From: Alphaproteobacteria bacterium
Lineage (GTDB): Bacteria > Pseudomonadota > Alphaproteobacteria > Micavibrionales > UBA2020
Direction: 5' to 3'
Length of the DNA stretch: 18,190 nt
Assembly (NCBI GenBank): GCA_023136145.1
Contig: JAGLRU010000153.1
Location: 1 to 18,190, forward strand
Position numbers and translations under genes: made by a program. A model generated the notes under the pieces. That model was not told the DNA's origin. It saw nothing but the letters and a program-made list of their open reading frames with translations, and searched no databases. Positions 6,608 through 15,290 of this stretch are shown here, piece by piece. Positions within the stretch are counted from its first letter, which is position 1. Every line of letters begins with the position of its first letter.

Positions 6608-6775
6608 TTACTTCATTTTTCCTTCAACGAATTCAAGATGTCCCCGTGTTTCCGGATCATATTTCCACAAACTTAGTTTTTCCGTGGTATTGCGGGAATT
6701 TTTTGAAGTATAGTAGACATGTCCGGTTTTCGCGTTTCTCAGCACTATCGTTCCTCTTGGACCTTTTTTAGCCAT
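6608..6775 (-). CDS. rpmG: 50S ribosomal protein L33, zinc-free type
   Basis: A 55-codon gene starting MAKKGPRGTIVLRN and ending FVEGKMK. The Tyr-rich VYYTSKNSRN segment and the EKLSLWKYDP motif identify L33 of the large ribosomal subunit. There are no cysteines, so this is the C-minus form that does not bind zinc. The ribosome-binding site AAGGA lies about 8 nt upstream of the ATG, and the gene has its own promoter and terminator. It runs divergently from the IalB-like gene. The length and the C-terminal E-F-V-E-x-K-x-K pattern match alphaproteobacterial L33. Confidence 0.95.
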   Translation of the reverse strand: MAKKGPRGTIVLRNAKTGHVYYTSKNSRNTTEKLSLWKYDPETRGHLEFVEGKMK

Positions 6776-6833
6776 GATTTTTTCCTTAATAATAACCCTG
6801 CCACAAGGGGCAAAACCTCAAACTTAAAGAGCG

Positions 6834-6861
6834 AAAATATAGTTCCGTTCCGTAAAGTCAA
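6834..6861 (-). promoter_or_regulatory. Sigma-70-type promoter for rpmG
   Basis: Read on the minus strand, the -35 is TTGACT (6861-6856) and the -10 is TATTTT (6839-6834), with a 16-bp spacer. The leader to the rpmG ATG would be about 50 nt. Confidence 0.6.
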
Positions 6862-6924
6862 GAAAAAATGTCGAAAAAGCGATCCGATTCCTGAAAAGGC
6901 TGTGTTTTTCAGGAAATACTGTTA

Positions 6925-6930
6925 TATAAT
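6925..6930 (+). promoter_or_regulatory. Consensus -10 box before the IalB-like gene
   Basis: TATAAT at 6925-6930 is a perfect -10 hexamer; no convincing -35 lies 16-18 bp upstream. It would give a short leader that includes the GAGGAGG ribosome-binding site (6941-6947). Confidence 0.5.
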
Positions 6931-6952
6931 CACTCTTTCTGAGGAGGGTTCT

Positions 6953-7483
6953 GTGAAAAGAGTTTTTAAAGTTTTTTTTGTTATCTGCGTTGTCATTTGT
7001 ACTTTTGTGGCGATTCCATCGTATGCCAATAGTAGTGGAGTGCTGGTTGGCAACTACGGCGATTGGAACGTATATACTTTCCTCGAGGGAGGGAAAAAGG
7101 TCTGCTTTATGTCAGGTCAGCCTAGGAAAAAGGAAGGCAAATACAAGAAGCGCGGCGAGGTGTTCTTTTTCGTGACTCACTGGTTTGGCGAAGGAAACAA
7201 GAATGTTGTTAGCATCTCAAACGGCTACAGTTTCAAGGAAGGGGTTCCTGTAACTGTGAGTGTCGGGGGGAAAAAATTTACTCTTTTTACTCGGGATGAA
7301 ATGGCATGGACAGAAAATCAGAAGGATGACGATGCCCTAGTTGCTCTCCTTAAGAAAAAATCTTCGCTCGTTGTCCGTGGAACCTCCAGCCGTGGAACGA
7401 AAACAACGGATACCTATAGCCTGAAAGGGACTGCGGATGCCTGGCGGAGGATGACAGGGGAATGTAAAGCAAAGAAAAAGTGA
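6953..7483 (+). CDS. Periplasmic IalB-family protein (invasion-associated locus B family)
   Basis: From the GTG at 6953 the protein has 176 residues; GAGGAGG six bases upstream decides this start, and a Sec signal peptide follows at once (VKRVFK, hydrophobic core, IPSYA cleavage). The mature domain carries recognisable IalB-family signatures: GDWNVYTF, a KVCFMSGQP segment with one cysteine, FFFVTHWF, GYSFKEG, GGKKFTLFT, DDDALVALLKK, and VVRGTSSRGTKTTDTYSL, ending with a second cysteine (GEC) before a Lys-rich tail. The two cysteines may form a disulfide. The family is widespread in alphaproteobacteria, including free-living ones, so the name does not imply virulence; its molecular function is unclear. 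Confidence 0.88.
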   Translation: MKRVFKVFFVICVVICTFVAIPSYANSSGVLVGNYGDWNVYTFLEGGKKVCFMSGQPRKKEGKYKKRGEVFFFVTHWFGEGNKNVVSISNGYSFKEGVPVTVSVGGKKFTLFTRDEMAWTENQKDDDALVALLKKKSSLVVRGTSSRGTKTTDTYSLKGTADAWRRMTGECKAKKK

Positions 7484-7624
7484 TGGTTTTTTAATCGCCA
7501 TGGAAACCGAATTCTGAACGTTTTCATCGTTGATAAAATTTATCAAAAACATCCATTCTTCATATATGCTAAGATTCCCTTAAAGAGTCAACGACTTATG
7601 TTTAGGGGATAATAGCGTAAAGTT

Positions 7625-7654
7625 AAAACCCTCCTGCATAAACCGGAGGGTTTT
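7625..7654. terminator. Strong bidirectional terminator between the IalB-like gene and ftsH
   Basis: A perfect 10-bp stem, AAAACCCTCC (7625-7634) with GGAGGGTTTT (7645-7654), around a 10-nt loop. The A and T ends provide a T-tract on both strands. It lies 13 bp beyond the ftsH stop, so it most likely ends the pal-cpoB-tilS-ftsH unit as well as the IalB-like gene. The rest of the gap 7484-7667 shows nothing else. Confidence 0.88.
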
Positions 7655-7667
7655 CTTTAGCTGTTTG

Positions 7668-9584
7668 CTAGGCTTCGCTTGTTTCCGGGAAGCCTAGATC
7701 GACACCACCCGCCGTAGGGACGGAGCCTGATTTTGTTTTTTTCTTGTGGCCAGTGGAATCTGTGTCTTCTCCAGTATCTCGTTTTAGTTTTTCCCCTTTT
7801 ATTATGAGGAGAATTTCTTCTCCGTTCAGCGTTTCATACTCCAGCAGTCCTTTGGCTAGTGCTTCCAGTTCGTGCCGGTTGTCGGTGAGAGTTTTTTGGG
7901 CATTGGTATATGCTTCATCGACGATCCTCTTGACTTCAGAATCGACTTTGTTAGCCGTCTCGGCGGACATGGATTTATGCTGCCCCATCGAATATCCGAG
8001 AAATACTTCTTCGCGGTCGGAACCGTAGTTGATCGGCCCCATTTCGTCACTCATGCCCCATTCCATCACCATTCGGCGAGACATTTCTGTTGCCATTTTT
8101 ATGTCCGAAGAAGCACCTGTTGTAACTTTTTCGGGGCCGAACACAAGCTCTTCGGCGATCCGTCCACCCATTGATACAGCTAAATCGGCATATAATTTTT
8201 CTTTCGACATTGAGATGCGATCCCCTTCCGGCAGACGCATCACCATACCAAGCGCACGTCCACGCGGAATGATCGTCGCCTTGTGGATCGGATCGGAAGC
8301 TGGCTCGTGGATTGCCACTATCGCATGACCGGCTTCGTGATAGGCTGTTAGTTTCTTTTCTTCTTCCGTCATTGCCATTGAGCGACGTTCTGCCCCCATC
8401 ATGACCTTGTCCTTAGCGTCTTCCAGTTCCTTCATTCCCACGACGCGCTTGCTGCGCCTAGCAGCTAGCAATGCAGCTTCGTTGACGAGATTGGCGAGAT
8501 CGGCACCGGAAAAGCCCGGAGTGCCTCGTGCGATTACTCGCGCATCTACGTCCTGTGCCAGAGGAACTTTCCGCATGTGAACCTTGAGGATTTTTTCGCG
8601 CCCATTCACATCGGGATTTGGCACCGTCACCTGACGGTCAAAACGTCCCGGACGCAGTAATGCCGGATCCAGCACATCAGGGCGGTTTGTAGCGGCGATC
8701 AGGATAACGCCTTCATTGGCCTCAAACCCATCCATTTCGACCAGAAGCTGGTTGAGGGTTTGTTCTCGTTCGTCGTTTCCTCCACCGAGTCCAGCACCAC
8801 GATGTCGCCCGACCGCGTCGATTTCATCAATAAAGAGAATGCAAGGTGCGTTTTTCTTGCCTTGTTCGAACATGTCACGCACGCGACTCGCGCCAACGCC
8901 TACGAACATTTCGACGAAATCGGAGCCTGAAATTGTAAAGAACGGAACGTTGGCTTCGCCAGCTACCGATCGCGCTAGCAAGGTTTTGCCGGTTCCGGGT
9001 GGCCCAAGCAGCAGAACGCCTTTCGGGATTTTTCCGCCGAGCCTTTGGAACTTGTGCGGATCGCGGAGGAATTCGACTACTTCCTCCAGTTCTTGCTTGG
9101 CTTCATCGACGCCTGCTACATCGGCGAAGGTTATGCGACCAAGTTTTTCATTAAGCATTTTGGCCTTGGATTTGCCGAAGCCCATTGCTTTGTTGTTGCC
9201 ACCCTGCATTTGGCGCATAAAGAAAATCCATACACCGATCAGAAGCAGCATTGGGAACCAGCTTATAATGTAGCTGAAGAATGTAGGCTCGTTTTTGTCG
9301 GGCGCACCGCTGATTCTAAGACCTTTTCCCTCGATGCGTGCCACCACGTCGGCACCGGTGGGAATATAGGAGGAAAAAGGCCGTCCATCGGTGTAATTTC
9401 CGATGATTCGTCCATTCGCGATCTCGACGTTGGAGATTTCCTTTTTATCAACACTGGAAATAAAGTCGCTGTAAGCCACCGTTGACCCGCCAGTTAACCC
9501 AGCACGATCCTTATTGAACATGTTGAACACGCCCACCAGTAGCATGGCGATGACGATCCACAGGATTACGTTCCTGAAGAACAT
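7668..9584 (-). CDS. ftsH: ATP-dependent zinc metalloprotease FtsH
   Basis: Membrane-anchored AAA+ protease that degrades unassembled membrane proteins and regulatory proteins. I place the start at the ATG at 9584 (638 residues): GGAG lies five bases before it, and MFFRNVILWIVIAML matches the usual FtsH N-terminus. An upstream TTG at 9626 is possible but would add a hydrophilic tail. In 638-residue numbering, transmembrane segments lie at about 6-22 and 103-124, with a short periplasmic domain between them. Walker A is GPPGTGKT (194-201), Walker B ILFIDEID (249-256), and the second region of homology runs 300-317 (RPGRFDR). The zinc site is H416-E417-A-G-H420, with D494 as the third ligand (ASSDIK). 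It follows tilS in a common alphaproteobacterial order. Confidence 0.98.
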   Translation of the reverse strand: MFFRNVILWIVIAMLLVGVFNMFNKDRAGLTGGSTVAYSDFISSVDKKEISNVEIANGRIIGNYTDGRPFSSYIPTGADVVARIEGKGLRISGAPDKNEPTFFSYIISWFPMLLLIGVWIFFMRQMQGGNNKAMGFGKSKAKMLNEKLGRITFADVAGVDEAKQELEEVVEFLRDPHKFQRLGGKIPKGVLLLGPPGTGKTLLARSVAGEANVPFFTISGSDFVEMFVGVGASRVRDMFEQGKKNAPCILFIDEIDAVGRHRGAGLGGGNDEREQTLNQLLVEMDGFEANEGVILIAATNRPDVLDPALLRPGRFDRQVTVPNPDVNGREKILKVHMRKVPLAQDVDARVIARGTPGFSGADLANLVNEAALLAARRSKRVVGMKELEDAKDKVMMGAERRSMAMTEEEKKLTAYHEAGHAIVAIHEPASDPIHKATIIPRGRALGMVMRLPEGDRISMSKEKLYADLAVSMGGRIAEELVFGPEKVTTGASSDIKMATEMSRRMVMEWGMSDEMGPINYGSDREEVFLGYSMGQHKSMSAETANKVDSEVKRIVDEAYTNAQKTLTDNRHELEALAKGLLEYETLNGEEILLIIKGEKLKRDTGEDTDSTGHKKKTKSGSVPTAGGVDLGFPETSEA

Positions 9585-9683
9585 GTTATCTCCGCCTTTA
9601 TTGTCGTTATTTTGATTTTTGTCCAACGTATCCTGCCTAATTTAATTTTGTACGACTTTTCATTATACAATTTATGTAGCGCA

Positions 9684-10964
9684 TTAAACAACCTTTCCAC
9701 AAAACGTAATCTGACCTGTTTTTAGCCTAGCGGGGCAGGACTGGCTGTAATAGCCAAGATGCGGGACAGCCAGAAGATTCCCCCCATGCCATAATGCCGG
9801 AAGCACCCGTTTTATCTTGAAAGGAAGCATCCCTGAACCATCCATATTCTTCTTTAATTCGCAAAGTCCCTGTTCTCCCAAAGCTCCAATATAGAGTGAT
9901 TCGGTAGGAAAGCCAGAAACGGTAAAACGCCCGTCCCAGACTAGTCCTTCCTGAACGCGCATACGACCTTCTGTAGCGTCGGATTCTCGTGCTAGCAGGA
10001 CATCTCCAGAGCGTCCCGGAAAAATTTCGCATCCAGCTAGTGTTTTTCCAGTAAAAAATTGATTATGCAGATCTATCCGAGTTTGTTCAATGGCCTCAAA
10101 CCCGGATTGATACGGTTTCGGTGATAAAATCATCAGCGTCTGCGCGAGTACACGGCGTTGAATCTCGCGCGGCGACTTCTTCCATTTCTCCGTTTTCAGC
10201 GTGGCATAGCCTTCGGGGTGCAGCAGAACGTATTCGGAAAACGCCGTATCCGCCATTACCTGAAGTGCCTGACGCGCATCTTCCAGTTTTTGCACTGTCA
10301 GGGCGAGACGATCAGGCGTAAGACCTTCAGCCTTCAGCAGGTTTTCAAACGCACGCAGCTTCGGGCGTAGATATTTTTTATTGGAGTTTGACGGGTCTTC
10401 AACCCACTTTATATCATGTTGTAGGCAGGTGGCGCGTAACTGTTCCCGTGAAAACGATAGAACCGGACGAATGACCGACACACCTTCTGTCATGCGAACT
10501 GAGGACATTGCGGAGAGACCGTCCAGCCCGCTGCCATGTGTAAGGCGCATCCAGAATGTCTCGATCTGATCTTCAAGATTGTGCGCGATGGACAGAAAAG
10601 GAAAACCGCGCTTGAGGCACTCCGAAAGTAGCAATTTATATCTGGCCTTCCGCGCCATCTCTTGCACATGGGTTAGCGGCTTGTCACCTTCCCATGTCAG
10701 AATATCGTGGGTAATATTGCGTGCGCGTAGAAGTTTTTGAACGCCTTCTGCCTCTGCCGATGAATTCGGGCGCAGCTTGTGATCCACTGTTAGTGTCAGC
10801 ATTTCTCCTCCCCGCGCTGTAACCCATTCTTGCATCAGAATTGTTAGGGCAAGGCTATCCCCTCCGCCGGAAACTGCAACGGCGATTTTTGGACGTGTTC
10901 CATCAATGTCCAGTTTCTGCATGGAGAAAGCGAAAGATTCAGATGTGATGGCGGTGTTTTGCAT
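9684..10964 (-). CDS. tilS: tRNA(Ile)-lysidine synthase TilS
   Basis: TilS attaches lysine to C34 of tRNA-Ile2 (CAU anticodon), an essential step for AUA decoding. From the ATG at 10964 it has 426 residues. The ATP-pyrophosphatase P-loop is SGGGDS (32-37), followed by VDHKLRPNS, AHNLEDQIETFWMRL (127-141), GSGLDGL and RPVLSFSREQLR. WVEDPSN (187-193) is the typical lysidine-synthase motif. The C-terminal half is longer and more diverged, as is usual. A TTG at 10997 follows an AGGAG-like site too closely to use it; that site also lies too far (about 20 nt) from the ATG, so the start is not certain. The gene lies about 100 bp upstream of ftsH on the same strand. Confidence 0.95.
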   Translation of the reverse strand: MQNTAITSESFAFSMQKLDIDGTRPKIAVAVSGGGDSLALTILMQEWVTARGGEMLTLTVDHKLRPNSSAEAEGVQKLLRARNITHDILTWEGDKPLTHVQEMARKARYKLLLSECLKRGFPFLSIAHNLEDQIETFWMRLTHGSGLDGLSAMSSVRMTEGVSVIRPVLSFSREQLRATCLQHDIKWVEDPSNSNKKYLRPKLRAFENLLKAEGLTPDRLALTVQKLEDARQALQVMADTAFSEYVLLHPEGYATLKTEKWKKSPREIQRRVLAQTLMILSPKPYQSGFEAIEQTRIDLHNQFFTGKTLAGCEIFPGRSGDVLLARESDATEGRMRVQEGLVWDGRFTVSGFPTESLYIGALGEQGLCELKKNMDGSGMLPFKIKRVLPALWHGGNLLAVPHLGYYSQSCPARLKTGQITFCGKVV

Positions 10965-11032
10965 TGTTTCTTTTATTAAAAATGATACTCCTCTCAATCA
11001 AAACAATCCGTCACTCTCGCCTTGTGCTGGTG

Positions 11033-11115
11033 TCTGGGAGCGCGTCCGCGCGTCTCATGACTCATAAGACGGCAGGACTGCCTTCTGGATGCCCGCGCGG
11101 AGGCGGGCATGACGG
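11033..11115. repeat. GC-rich palindromic intergenic repeat (three adjacent hairpins)
   Basis: The spacer between cpoB and tilS contains a block much richer in GC than its surroundings. It holds three small inverted repeats: GCGCG/CGCGC (11040-11051), GGCAG/CTGCC (11071-11082), and ATGCCCGC/GCGGGCAT with a six-base loop (11089-11110). The last, ending CTGGATGCCCGC...GCGGGCATGACGG, resembles the REP-like palindromes scattered in many alphaproteobacterial genomes. Only this one copy is in the window. The rest of 10965-11216 shows nothing else. Confidence 0.65.
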
Positions 11116-11216
11116 TGGTGTAGGTTTTTTGTAGATGCATTATTCATTATGAAACTGTTTTAATCCGTGTCCATCCGTAGGGAAAATAAATTCAGATTTC
11201 CGGTTTTACAGTTCCG

Positions 11217-12110
11217 TTATAGGCAGCCGAGTTTCTTTATCTCTTGTGCTGCTTTGTTCTGTATGGAACCGGTCTGTCCATGAAACTCTTTTTGCAATTG
11301 TTGCAGTGACAGGCAGGCATCATCTTTTCTGCCAAGCCGTGATAGAGACAAACCAAGTTTTAGGAGGCTGTCCGCCGCCTTAGCACTTTTGGGAAAATCC
11401 TGATATCCTTGCGCGAAGGCTTTTGCCGCTTGTTTATAATCTCCCCGTACATAGTAAGTTTCGCCAAGCCAATATTGTGCGTTTGCAGCTAAAGGATGGT
11501 TTATATACTGGTTTAAGAAACGCTTGAAGTCAATTTCGGCATCCTCATATCTGGCACTTTGGATGCTTGAAAAAGCCTGCCCATATAATTCTTGGGCGGG
11601 ATTGTTACGATTGGTGGAGAGTGTTCCAAGCGTTTTTCCTTTTGGTAATTCTTTTCTTGTGACTGGCGCGGTGTTCATTGATCTATTCCCGCCGTATTCA
11701 ACCTGCCGGAACCGCTGGTCTGTATCAGACTGCATACGTTCGACCCGGTCTTTCATTTGTTGCAAGTCGAAAATGATTTTTTCAAGTTGACCAGTCATGT
11801 TGCGCTGCTGTTCTTCTATCTGGCTCATGCGTACTTCAAAATTAGCCGCAGCCGTGATAGTGTCTCTGTTGTCGGATGATGTCGCTGCAAGTGATTTTAT
11901 TGCATTTTTATCTCCGCGATAAACCGCCCGGCTTAGTGTCTGTACCTGATTTTCAAGCTGGTTGATGCGACTTAGAAGTTGGCTAGTTTTATTCGAAGAC
12001 TGCGTATAACTTGCAGATGCCTCAGAAATCCCCATGCAAACTACCACAAAAACCCCTGCCACAAATAGAGGCACTATTCTGCAAGACCGGAAGGAATTTT
12101 TTATCTCCAT
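11217..12110 (-). CDS. cpoB: Periplasmic Tol-Pal accessory protein CpoB (YbgF)
   Basis: CpoB links the Tol-Pal machine to septal peptidoglycan synthesis in E. coli. From the ATG at 12110 the protein has 297 residues. It starts with a signal peptide (MEIKNSFRSCR, long hydrophobic core, cleavage near SEASA). A coiled-coil region rich in Gln/Glu/Arg heptads follows (about 40-130). After a low-complexity linker come three tetratricopeptide units beginning at PAQELYGQAFSSIQSARYED (about 172-290). The final LGCL cysteine is unpaired. A TTG at 12125 is an alternative start. The gene lies 18 bp downstream of pal, the conserved order. tolQRAB, which usually precede pal, are not in this window. Confidence 0.93.
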   Translation of the reverse strand: MEIKNSFRSCRIVPLFVAGVFVVVCMGISEASASYTQSSNKTSQLLSRINQLENQVQTLSRAVYRGDKNAIKSLAATSSDNRDTITAAANFEVRMSQIEEQQRNMTGQLEKIIFDLQQMKDRVERMQSDTDQRFRQVEYGGNRSMNTAPVTRKELPKGKTLGTLSTNRNNPAQELYGQAFSSIQSARYEDAEIDFKRFLNQYINHPLAANAQYWLGETYYVRGDYKQAAKAFAQGYQDFPKSAKAADSLLKLGLSLSRLGRKDDACLSLQQLQKEFHGQTGSIQNKAAQEIKKLGCL

Positions 12111-12128
12111 CGGATTTCTTTTCAAAAA

Positions 12129-12644
12129 TTATTGAACTACAACAACTCCACGACGGTTTTGCGCCCACGATGTTTCATCCGAACCCATTACAGCCGGACG
12201 CTCTTTGCCATAGCTGAGGGTTTGAATGCGTGAGGATTCAATACCAAGCGCGATCAGGTAGTTTTTTACAGATGCTGCCCGTTTTTCACCGAGTGCCAGA
12301 TTGTACTCGCGCGTGCCGCGTTCATCGCAGTGACCTTCAATGCTGATATTGATATGTGGATATCTTCTCAGCCATTGTGTTTGCCTTTCAATAGTGGTGC
12401 GGGCATCAGACGCAAGATCATACTTGTCATAGCTGAAGAAAACGCGATCTCCAACAGCTATAACCAAGTCTTGCTGAGTACCTGGAACAGGGCCTTGATC
12501 TACGCTAGGAATTGGATCAGTCATGATTGGTGCGACAGCAGTCATGTCAGCGTCTGTAGATAGAGACCCAACATCTGGCTGCGGCTTAGAGCACCCAGCT
12601 ACCAATACCATAACCGCCAGTAAACTTAAAATACGTGCACTCAT
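12129..12644 (-). CDS. pal: Peptidoglycan-associated lipoprotein Pal
   Basis: Outer-membrane lipoprotein that binds peptidoglycan and partners TolB. It has 171 residues. The signal ends in the lipobox LVAGC with lipidated C18. A Pro/Asp-rich tether (about 19-60) precedes the OmpA-like domain, which contains the hallmark stretch GHCDERGTREYNLALGEKRA (104-123) and a C-terminal NRRGVVVV (163-170); the Asp and Arg in these motifs bind diaminopimelate. A ribosome-binding site AGAGGAG precedes the ATG. The gene is divergent from the helicase gene, with about 137 bp between them that must hold both promoters; a candidate pal promoter (TTGTAC and TATAAA) has a short 15-bp spacer, so I do not list it. 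Confidence 0.96.
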   Translation of the reverse strand: MSARILSLLAVMVLVAGCSKPQPDVGSLSTDADMTAVAPIMTDPIPSVDQGPVPGTQQDLVIAVGDRVFFSYDKYDLASDARTTIERQTQWLRRYPHINISIEGHCDERGTREYNLALGEKRAASVKNYLIALGIESSRIQTLSYGKERPAVMGSDETSWAQNRRGVVVVQ

Positions 12645-12781
12645 ATCATAACTCCTCTAACTTGTGTATAAACCCTTTACCTCGAAGATATGTTTATACC
12701 CGCCGGATAAAAAGTACAAGGCTATTTTAATGACGTATTCTCTGCTATACAAGTGCTTGTTTTTTTTCATTGTGAGTGATC

Positions 12782-14992
12782 ATGAGCATTATCGCCCAAG
12801 CAGATTCACTGGATTTTTCATATCTTGACGCGCTTAATACCGCACAGCGCGAGGCCGTTGAAGCATTGGAGGGGTCTGTACTTGTGCTGGCTGGTGCTGG
12901 AACAGGCAAGACAAAAGTTTTAACGACGCGACTTTGTCATTTGTTATCCACCGGACGGGCGCATCCGGGAGAAATTCTTGCTGTTACTTTTACCAATAAA
13001 GCTGCGCTGGAAATGAAAAATCGCGTTTCGGTTTTGATGGATGCTAATGGTGGAGTGAATAAAGTATGGTGGCTCGGTACTTTTCATTCTATCGCGGCGA
13101 AGATGCTGCGGCGGCACGCGGAACTTGCAGGATTGAAGTCTAACTTTACCATTCTTGACGATGATGATCAGCTCCGGTTGCTTAAGCAGCTTCTCGAAGA
13201 GGCAAATATCGATAGTAAAAAATGGCCTCCGCGTTTTATGATGGGATTTATTCAGCGGTGGAAAGATCGTGGCCTTACGCCCGACCGGATCAATGCTGCT
13301 GAGGCGGGTGATGTGGCTGGTGGCGTTTTGCCGCAACTTTACCGTACCTATCAGGATCGTTTGCGGATTTTGAATGCTTGCGATTTCGGTGATCTGCTGT
13401 TGCATGTGCTCACCATTCTTCGCGACCCGAAGCATGAGCAGATTTTGGCCGACTATCAAACTCGTTTTAAATACATCCTCGTTGACGAATATCAGGATAC
13501 CAATACGGGACAATATCTCTGGCTGCGGCTTCTCGCTCAGAAGCACAAAAACATCTGTTGTGTTGGTGATGATGACCAGTCAATCTACGGCTGGCGCGGT
13601 GCGGAGATCGGTAACATTCTGAAATTTGAGAAGGATTTTACGGGCGCGAAAATCATCCGGCTGGAGCAGAATTATCGCTCCACTAAACACATCCTCGGAG
13701 CCGCCAACGGCATGATTGCTTACAACAAGAGTCGTCTCGGAAAAAACTTGTGGAGTGCAGGAAACGAGGGCGAAAAAGTAAAGGTTTGCGGTGTTTTGGA
13801 CGGTAGGCAGGAAGCGGTGCAGGTGGCGGAACAGATTGAAGACCTGCAACGGCGCAAGTTTCCTTTGAGCCAGATTGCCGTCCTTGTTCGCGCTGCGCAT
13901 CAGACTCGCGCTTTCGAGGAAAGATTTATCATGGAAAGTATTCCGCATAAAATTCTGGCGGGAATGCGTTTTTATGAGCGTCAAGAATGTCGGGACATTA
14001 TCGCCTACCTGCGAGTTATCGCACAGCCGGACGATGGTCTTGCTTTTGAGCGCATCATCAACGTTCCAAAGCGTGGTATCGGTTTGACGACTGTTCGGAA
14101 GATTCAAACGGTGGCGAGGGAGCAAAAAACTTCTCTGCATGGTGCTATTCAAATGATGTTGGAAAAAGACGCACTGAAAGGAAGAGCGAAAGAGACCATT
14201 TGCGCCCTTATGCAGAACTTTACACGCTGGCGTGATTTACTTCGTGAAATTTCTCATACTGAACTGGCGCGGGTTGTTCTCGATGAATCCGGTTATACTG
14301 CGATGTGGCAGGCTAGCAAAACACCTGAAGCTAATGGACGACTTGAAAACATTAAGGAATTCGTTAGTGCGCTAGGTGAATTTGAAGACCTCGGAACGTT
14401 TCTGGAGCATGTGTCGCTCGTAATGGACAGTGATGAAAAGTTTGGCGGGGAGCAAGTTTCTCTAATGACTTATCACGCCGCCAAGGGACTTGAGTTTGAT
14501 GCTGTTATTTTGCCGGGCTGGGAAGAGGGGTTGTTCCCGAACCAGCGTGCGATGGATGAAAATGGTCAGTCTGGATTGGAGGAGGAGCGGCGGCTAGCTT
14601 ATGTCGGACTTACTCGCGCACGTAAAAGTGCCTACATTACTTTTGCTGCCTCTCGCTTGACGTATGGAAGCTGGACAAGTTGCCAGCCATCACGATTTAT
14701 TGACGAACTGCCGAAGGAGCATTTGGAAGTGGCGGAAACATGTGTTTACAAAAATTCGCAGCAGGACACTCACGGTGGAAACTGTTATCGCGGATGTGCT
14801 GCACCGATGGCTTTATGTGATTCCAAAATTGAATCTACGCAGGGTTTTGCAGTTGGTGACCGCGTTTTTCATCAGAAATTCGGTGATGGAACCATGATCT
14901 CCGCCGACAACGATAAGCTGGATATTAGCTTCGACCAAGCCGGACGTAAAAAGGTGATCGATAGTTTTGTAATAAAGGTGGATGATAATTAA
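12782..14992 (+). CDS. uvrD: ATP-dependent DNA helicase, UvrD/PcrA/Rep family
   Basis: Superfamily 1A 3'-5' helicase, acting in excision and mismatch repair and in clearing forks. From the ATG at 12782 it has 736 residues; an in-frame GTG at 12776 is the alternative and neither has a good ribosome-binding site. Motifs in order: Q motif LNTAQREAV, Walker A AGAGTGKT (37-44), TFTNKAALEM (Ia), TFHSIA, Walker B VDEYQDTN (about 233-240), GDDDQSIYGWRGAE (III), QNYRS (IV), LMTYHAAKGLEFDAVILPGWEEGLFP (V) and EERRLAYVGLTRARK (VI). The C-terminus (VGDRVFHQKFGDGTMIS) resembles the Tudor-like tail of PcrA/UvrD. Its stop lies 19 bp from the end of the convergent paralog gene and no terminator is visible there. 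Confidence 0.96.
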   Translation: MSIIAQADSLDFSYLDALNTAQREAVEALEGSVLVLAGAGTGKTKVLTTRLCHLLSTGRAHPGEILAVTFTNKAALEMKNRVSVLMDANGGVNKVWWLGTFHSIAAKMLRRHAELAGLKSNFTILDDDDQLRLLKQLLEEANIDSKKWPPRFMMGFIQRWKDRGLTPDRINAAEAGDVAGGVLPQLYRTYQDRLRILNACDFGDLLLHVLTILRDPKHEQILADYQTRFKYILVDEYQDTNTGQYLWLRLLAQKHKNICCVGDDDQSIYGWRGAEIGNILKFEKDFTGAKIIRLEQNYRSTKHILGAANGMIAYNKSRLGKNLWSAGNEGEKVKVCGVLDGRQEAVQVAEQIEDLQRRKFPLSQIAVLVRAAHQTRAFEERFIMESIPHKILAGMRFYERQECRDIIAYLRVIAQPDDGLAFERIINVPKRGIGLTTVRKIQTVAREQKTSLHGAIQMMLEKDALKGRAKETICALMQNFTRWRDLLREISHTELARVVLDESGYTAMWQASKTPEANGRLENIKEFVSALGEFEDLGTFLEHVSLVMDSDEKFGGEQVSLMTYHAAKGLEFDAVILPGWEEGLFPNQRAMDENGQSGLEEERRLAYVGLTRARKSAYITFAASRLTYGSWTSCQPSRFIDELPKEHLEVAETCVYKNSQQDTHGGNCYRGCAAPMALCDSKIESTQGFAVGDRVFHQKFGDGTMISADNDKLDISFDQAGRKKVIDSFVIKVDDN

Positions 14993-15011
14993 GTTAGTTT
15001 AGGAAGTAAAT

Positions 15012-15266
15012 TTAGGATATTACAAAATCGCTAGCTTTCCCTTTACCTCTGTGTCCGGAAGGATTTTTAAATTTAATGATTTTAATATTATCAGGGTCCA
15101 TATGCTCACCTATTACTTGGAAGCTATCATAAGAGCTAAATTTACTACCATTGTGAGTTTCGTCAAAATTTCCCCTGTTCTTTGGGTCGACAATAACTGT
15201 TTCTCCAATAAGTGGTTCTTTATGTTCACCGGCATTTCTGTTAAAAGCCCCAGATGTTCTACCCAT
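15012..15266 (-). CDS. Small hypothetical protein, paralog 1 of the rpoN-downstream family
   Basis: 84 residues from the ATG at 15266. I rejected the ATG at 15281 because AAGGA lies seven bases before the inner ATG and the product then begins MGRTSGAFNRNAG, in register with the other two paralogs (MDGMTRDFNKKAS, MSGTTTNFNKEAG). No signal peptide, membrane segment or cysteine. Conserved features are FN(K/R)xxA near residue 8, HKE-x-L-(I/V)GE-x-V-x-VD near 17-30, an aromatic SYDSFQV strand, a KIIKFKNPSG strand-turn, and a C-terminal SD-x-V. Short alternating hydrophobic stretches suggest a small beta-rich domain, which is inference. It follows paralog 2 by 24 bp. I do not recognise the family and infer no function. 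Confidence 0.7.
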   Translation of the reverse strand: MGRTSGAFNRNAGEHKEPLIGETVIVDPKNRGNFDETHNGSKFSSYDSFQVIGEHMDPDNIKIIKFKNPSGHRGKGKASDFVIS

Positions 15267-15290
15267 AAAATTTTCCTTCATGATATGGTG

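Noticed and set aside
6719..6952. N-terminal extension of the IalB-like frame (78 extra codons from 6719)
   Set aside because: It overlaps the start of rpmG and the rpmG promoter, has no signal sequence at its start, and the GTG at 6953 has a perfect ribosome-binding site followed by a signal peptide.
7484..7624. Possible small RNA or gene between the IalB-like gene and the terminator
   Set aside because: No open frame with a ribosome-binding site, no convincing promoter and no stable structure apart from the terminator at 7625-7654.
12944..14152. Long minus-strand frames of 200 and 190 codons inside the helicase gene
   Set aside because: They are shadows of a helicase gene with all its motifs in the plus frame.
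15267..15281. Upstream ATG (15281) as the start of paralog 1
   Set aside because: AAGGA lies between this ATG and the inner ATG and is well placed for the latter; the inner start aligns with both paralogs.
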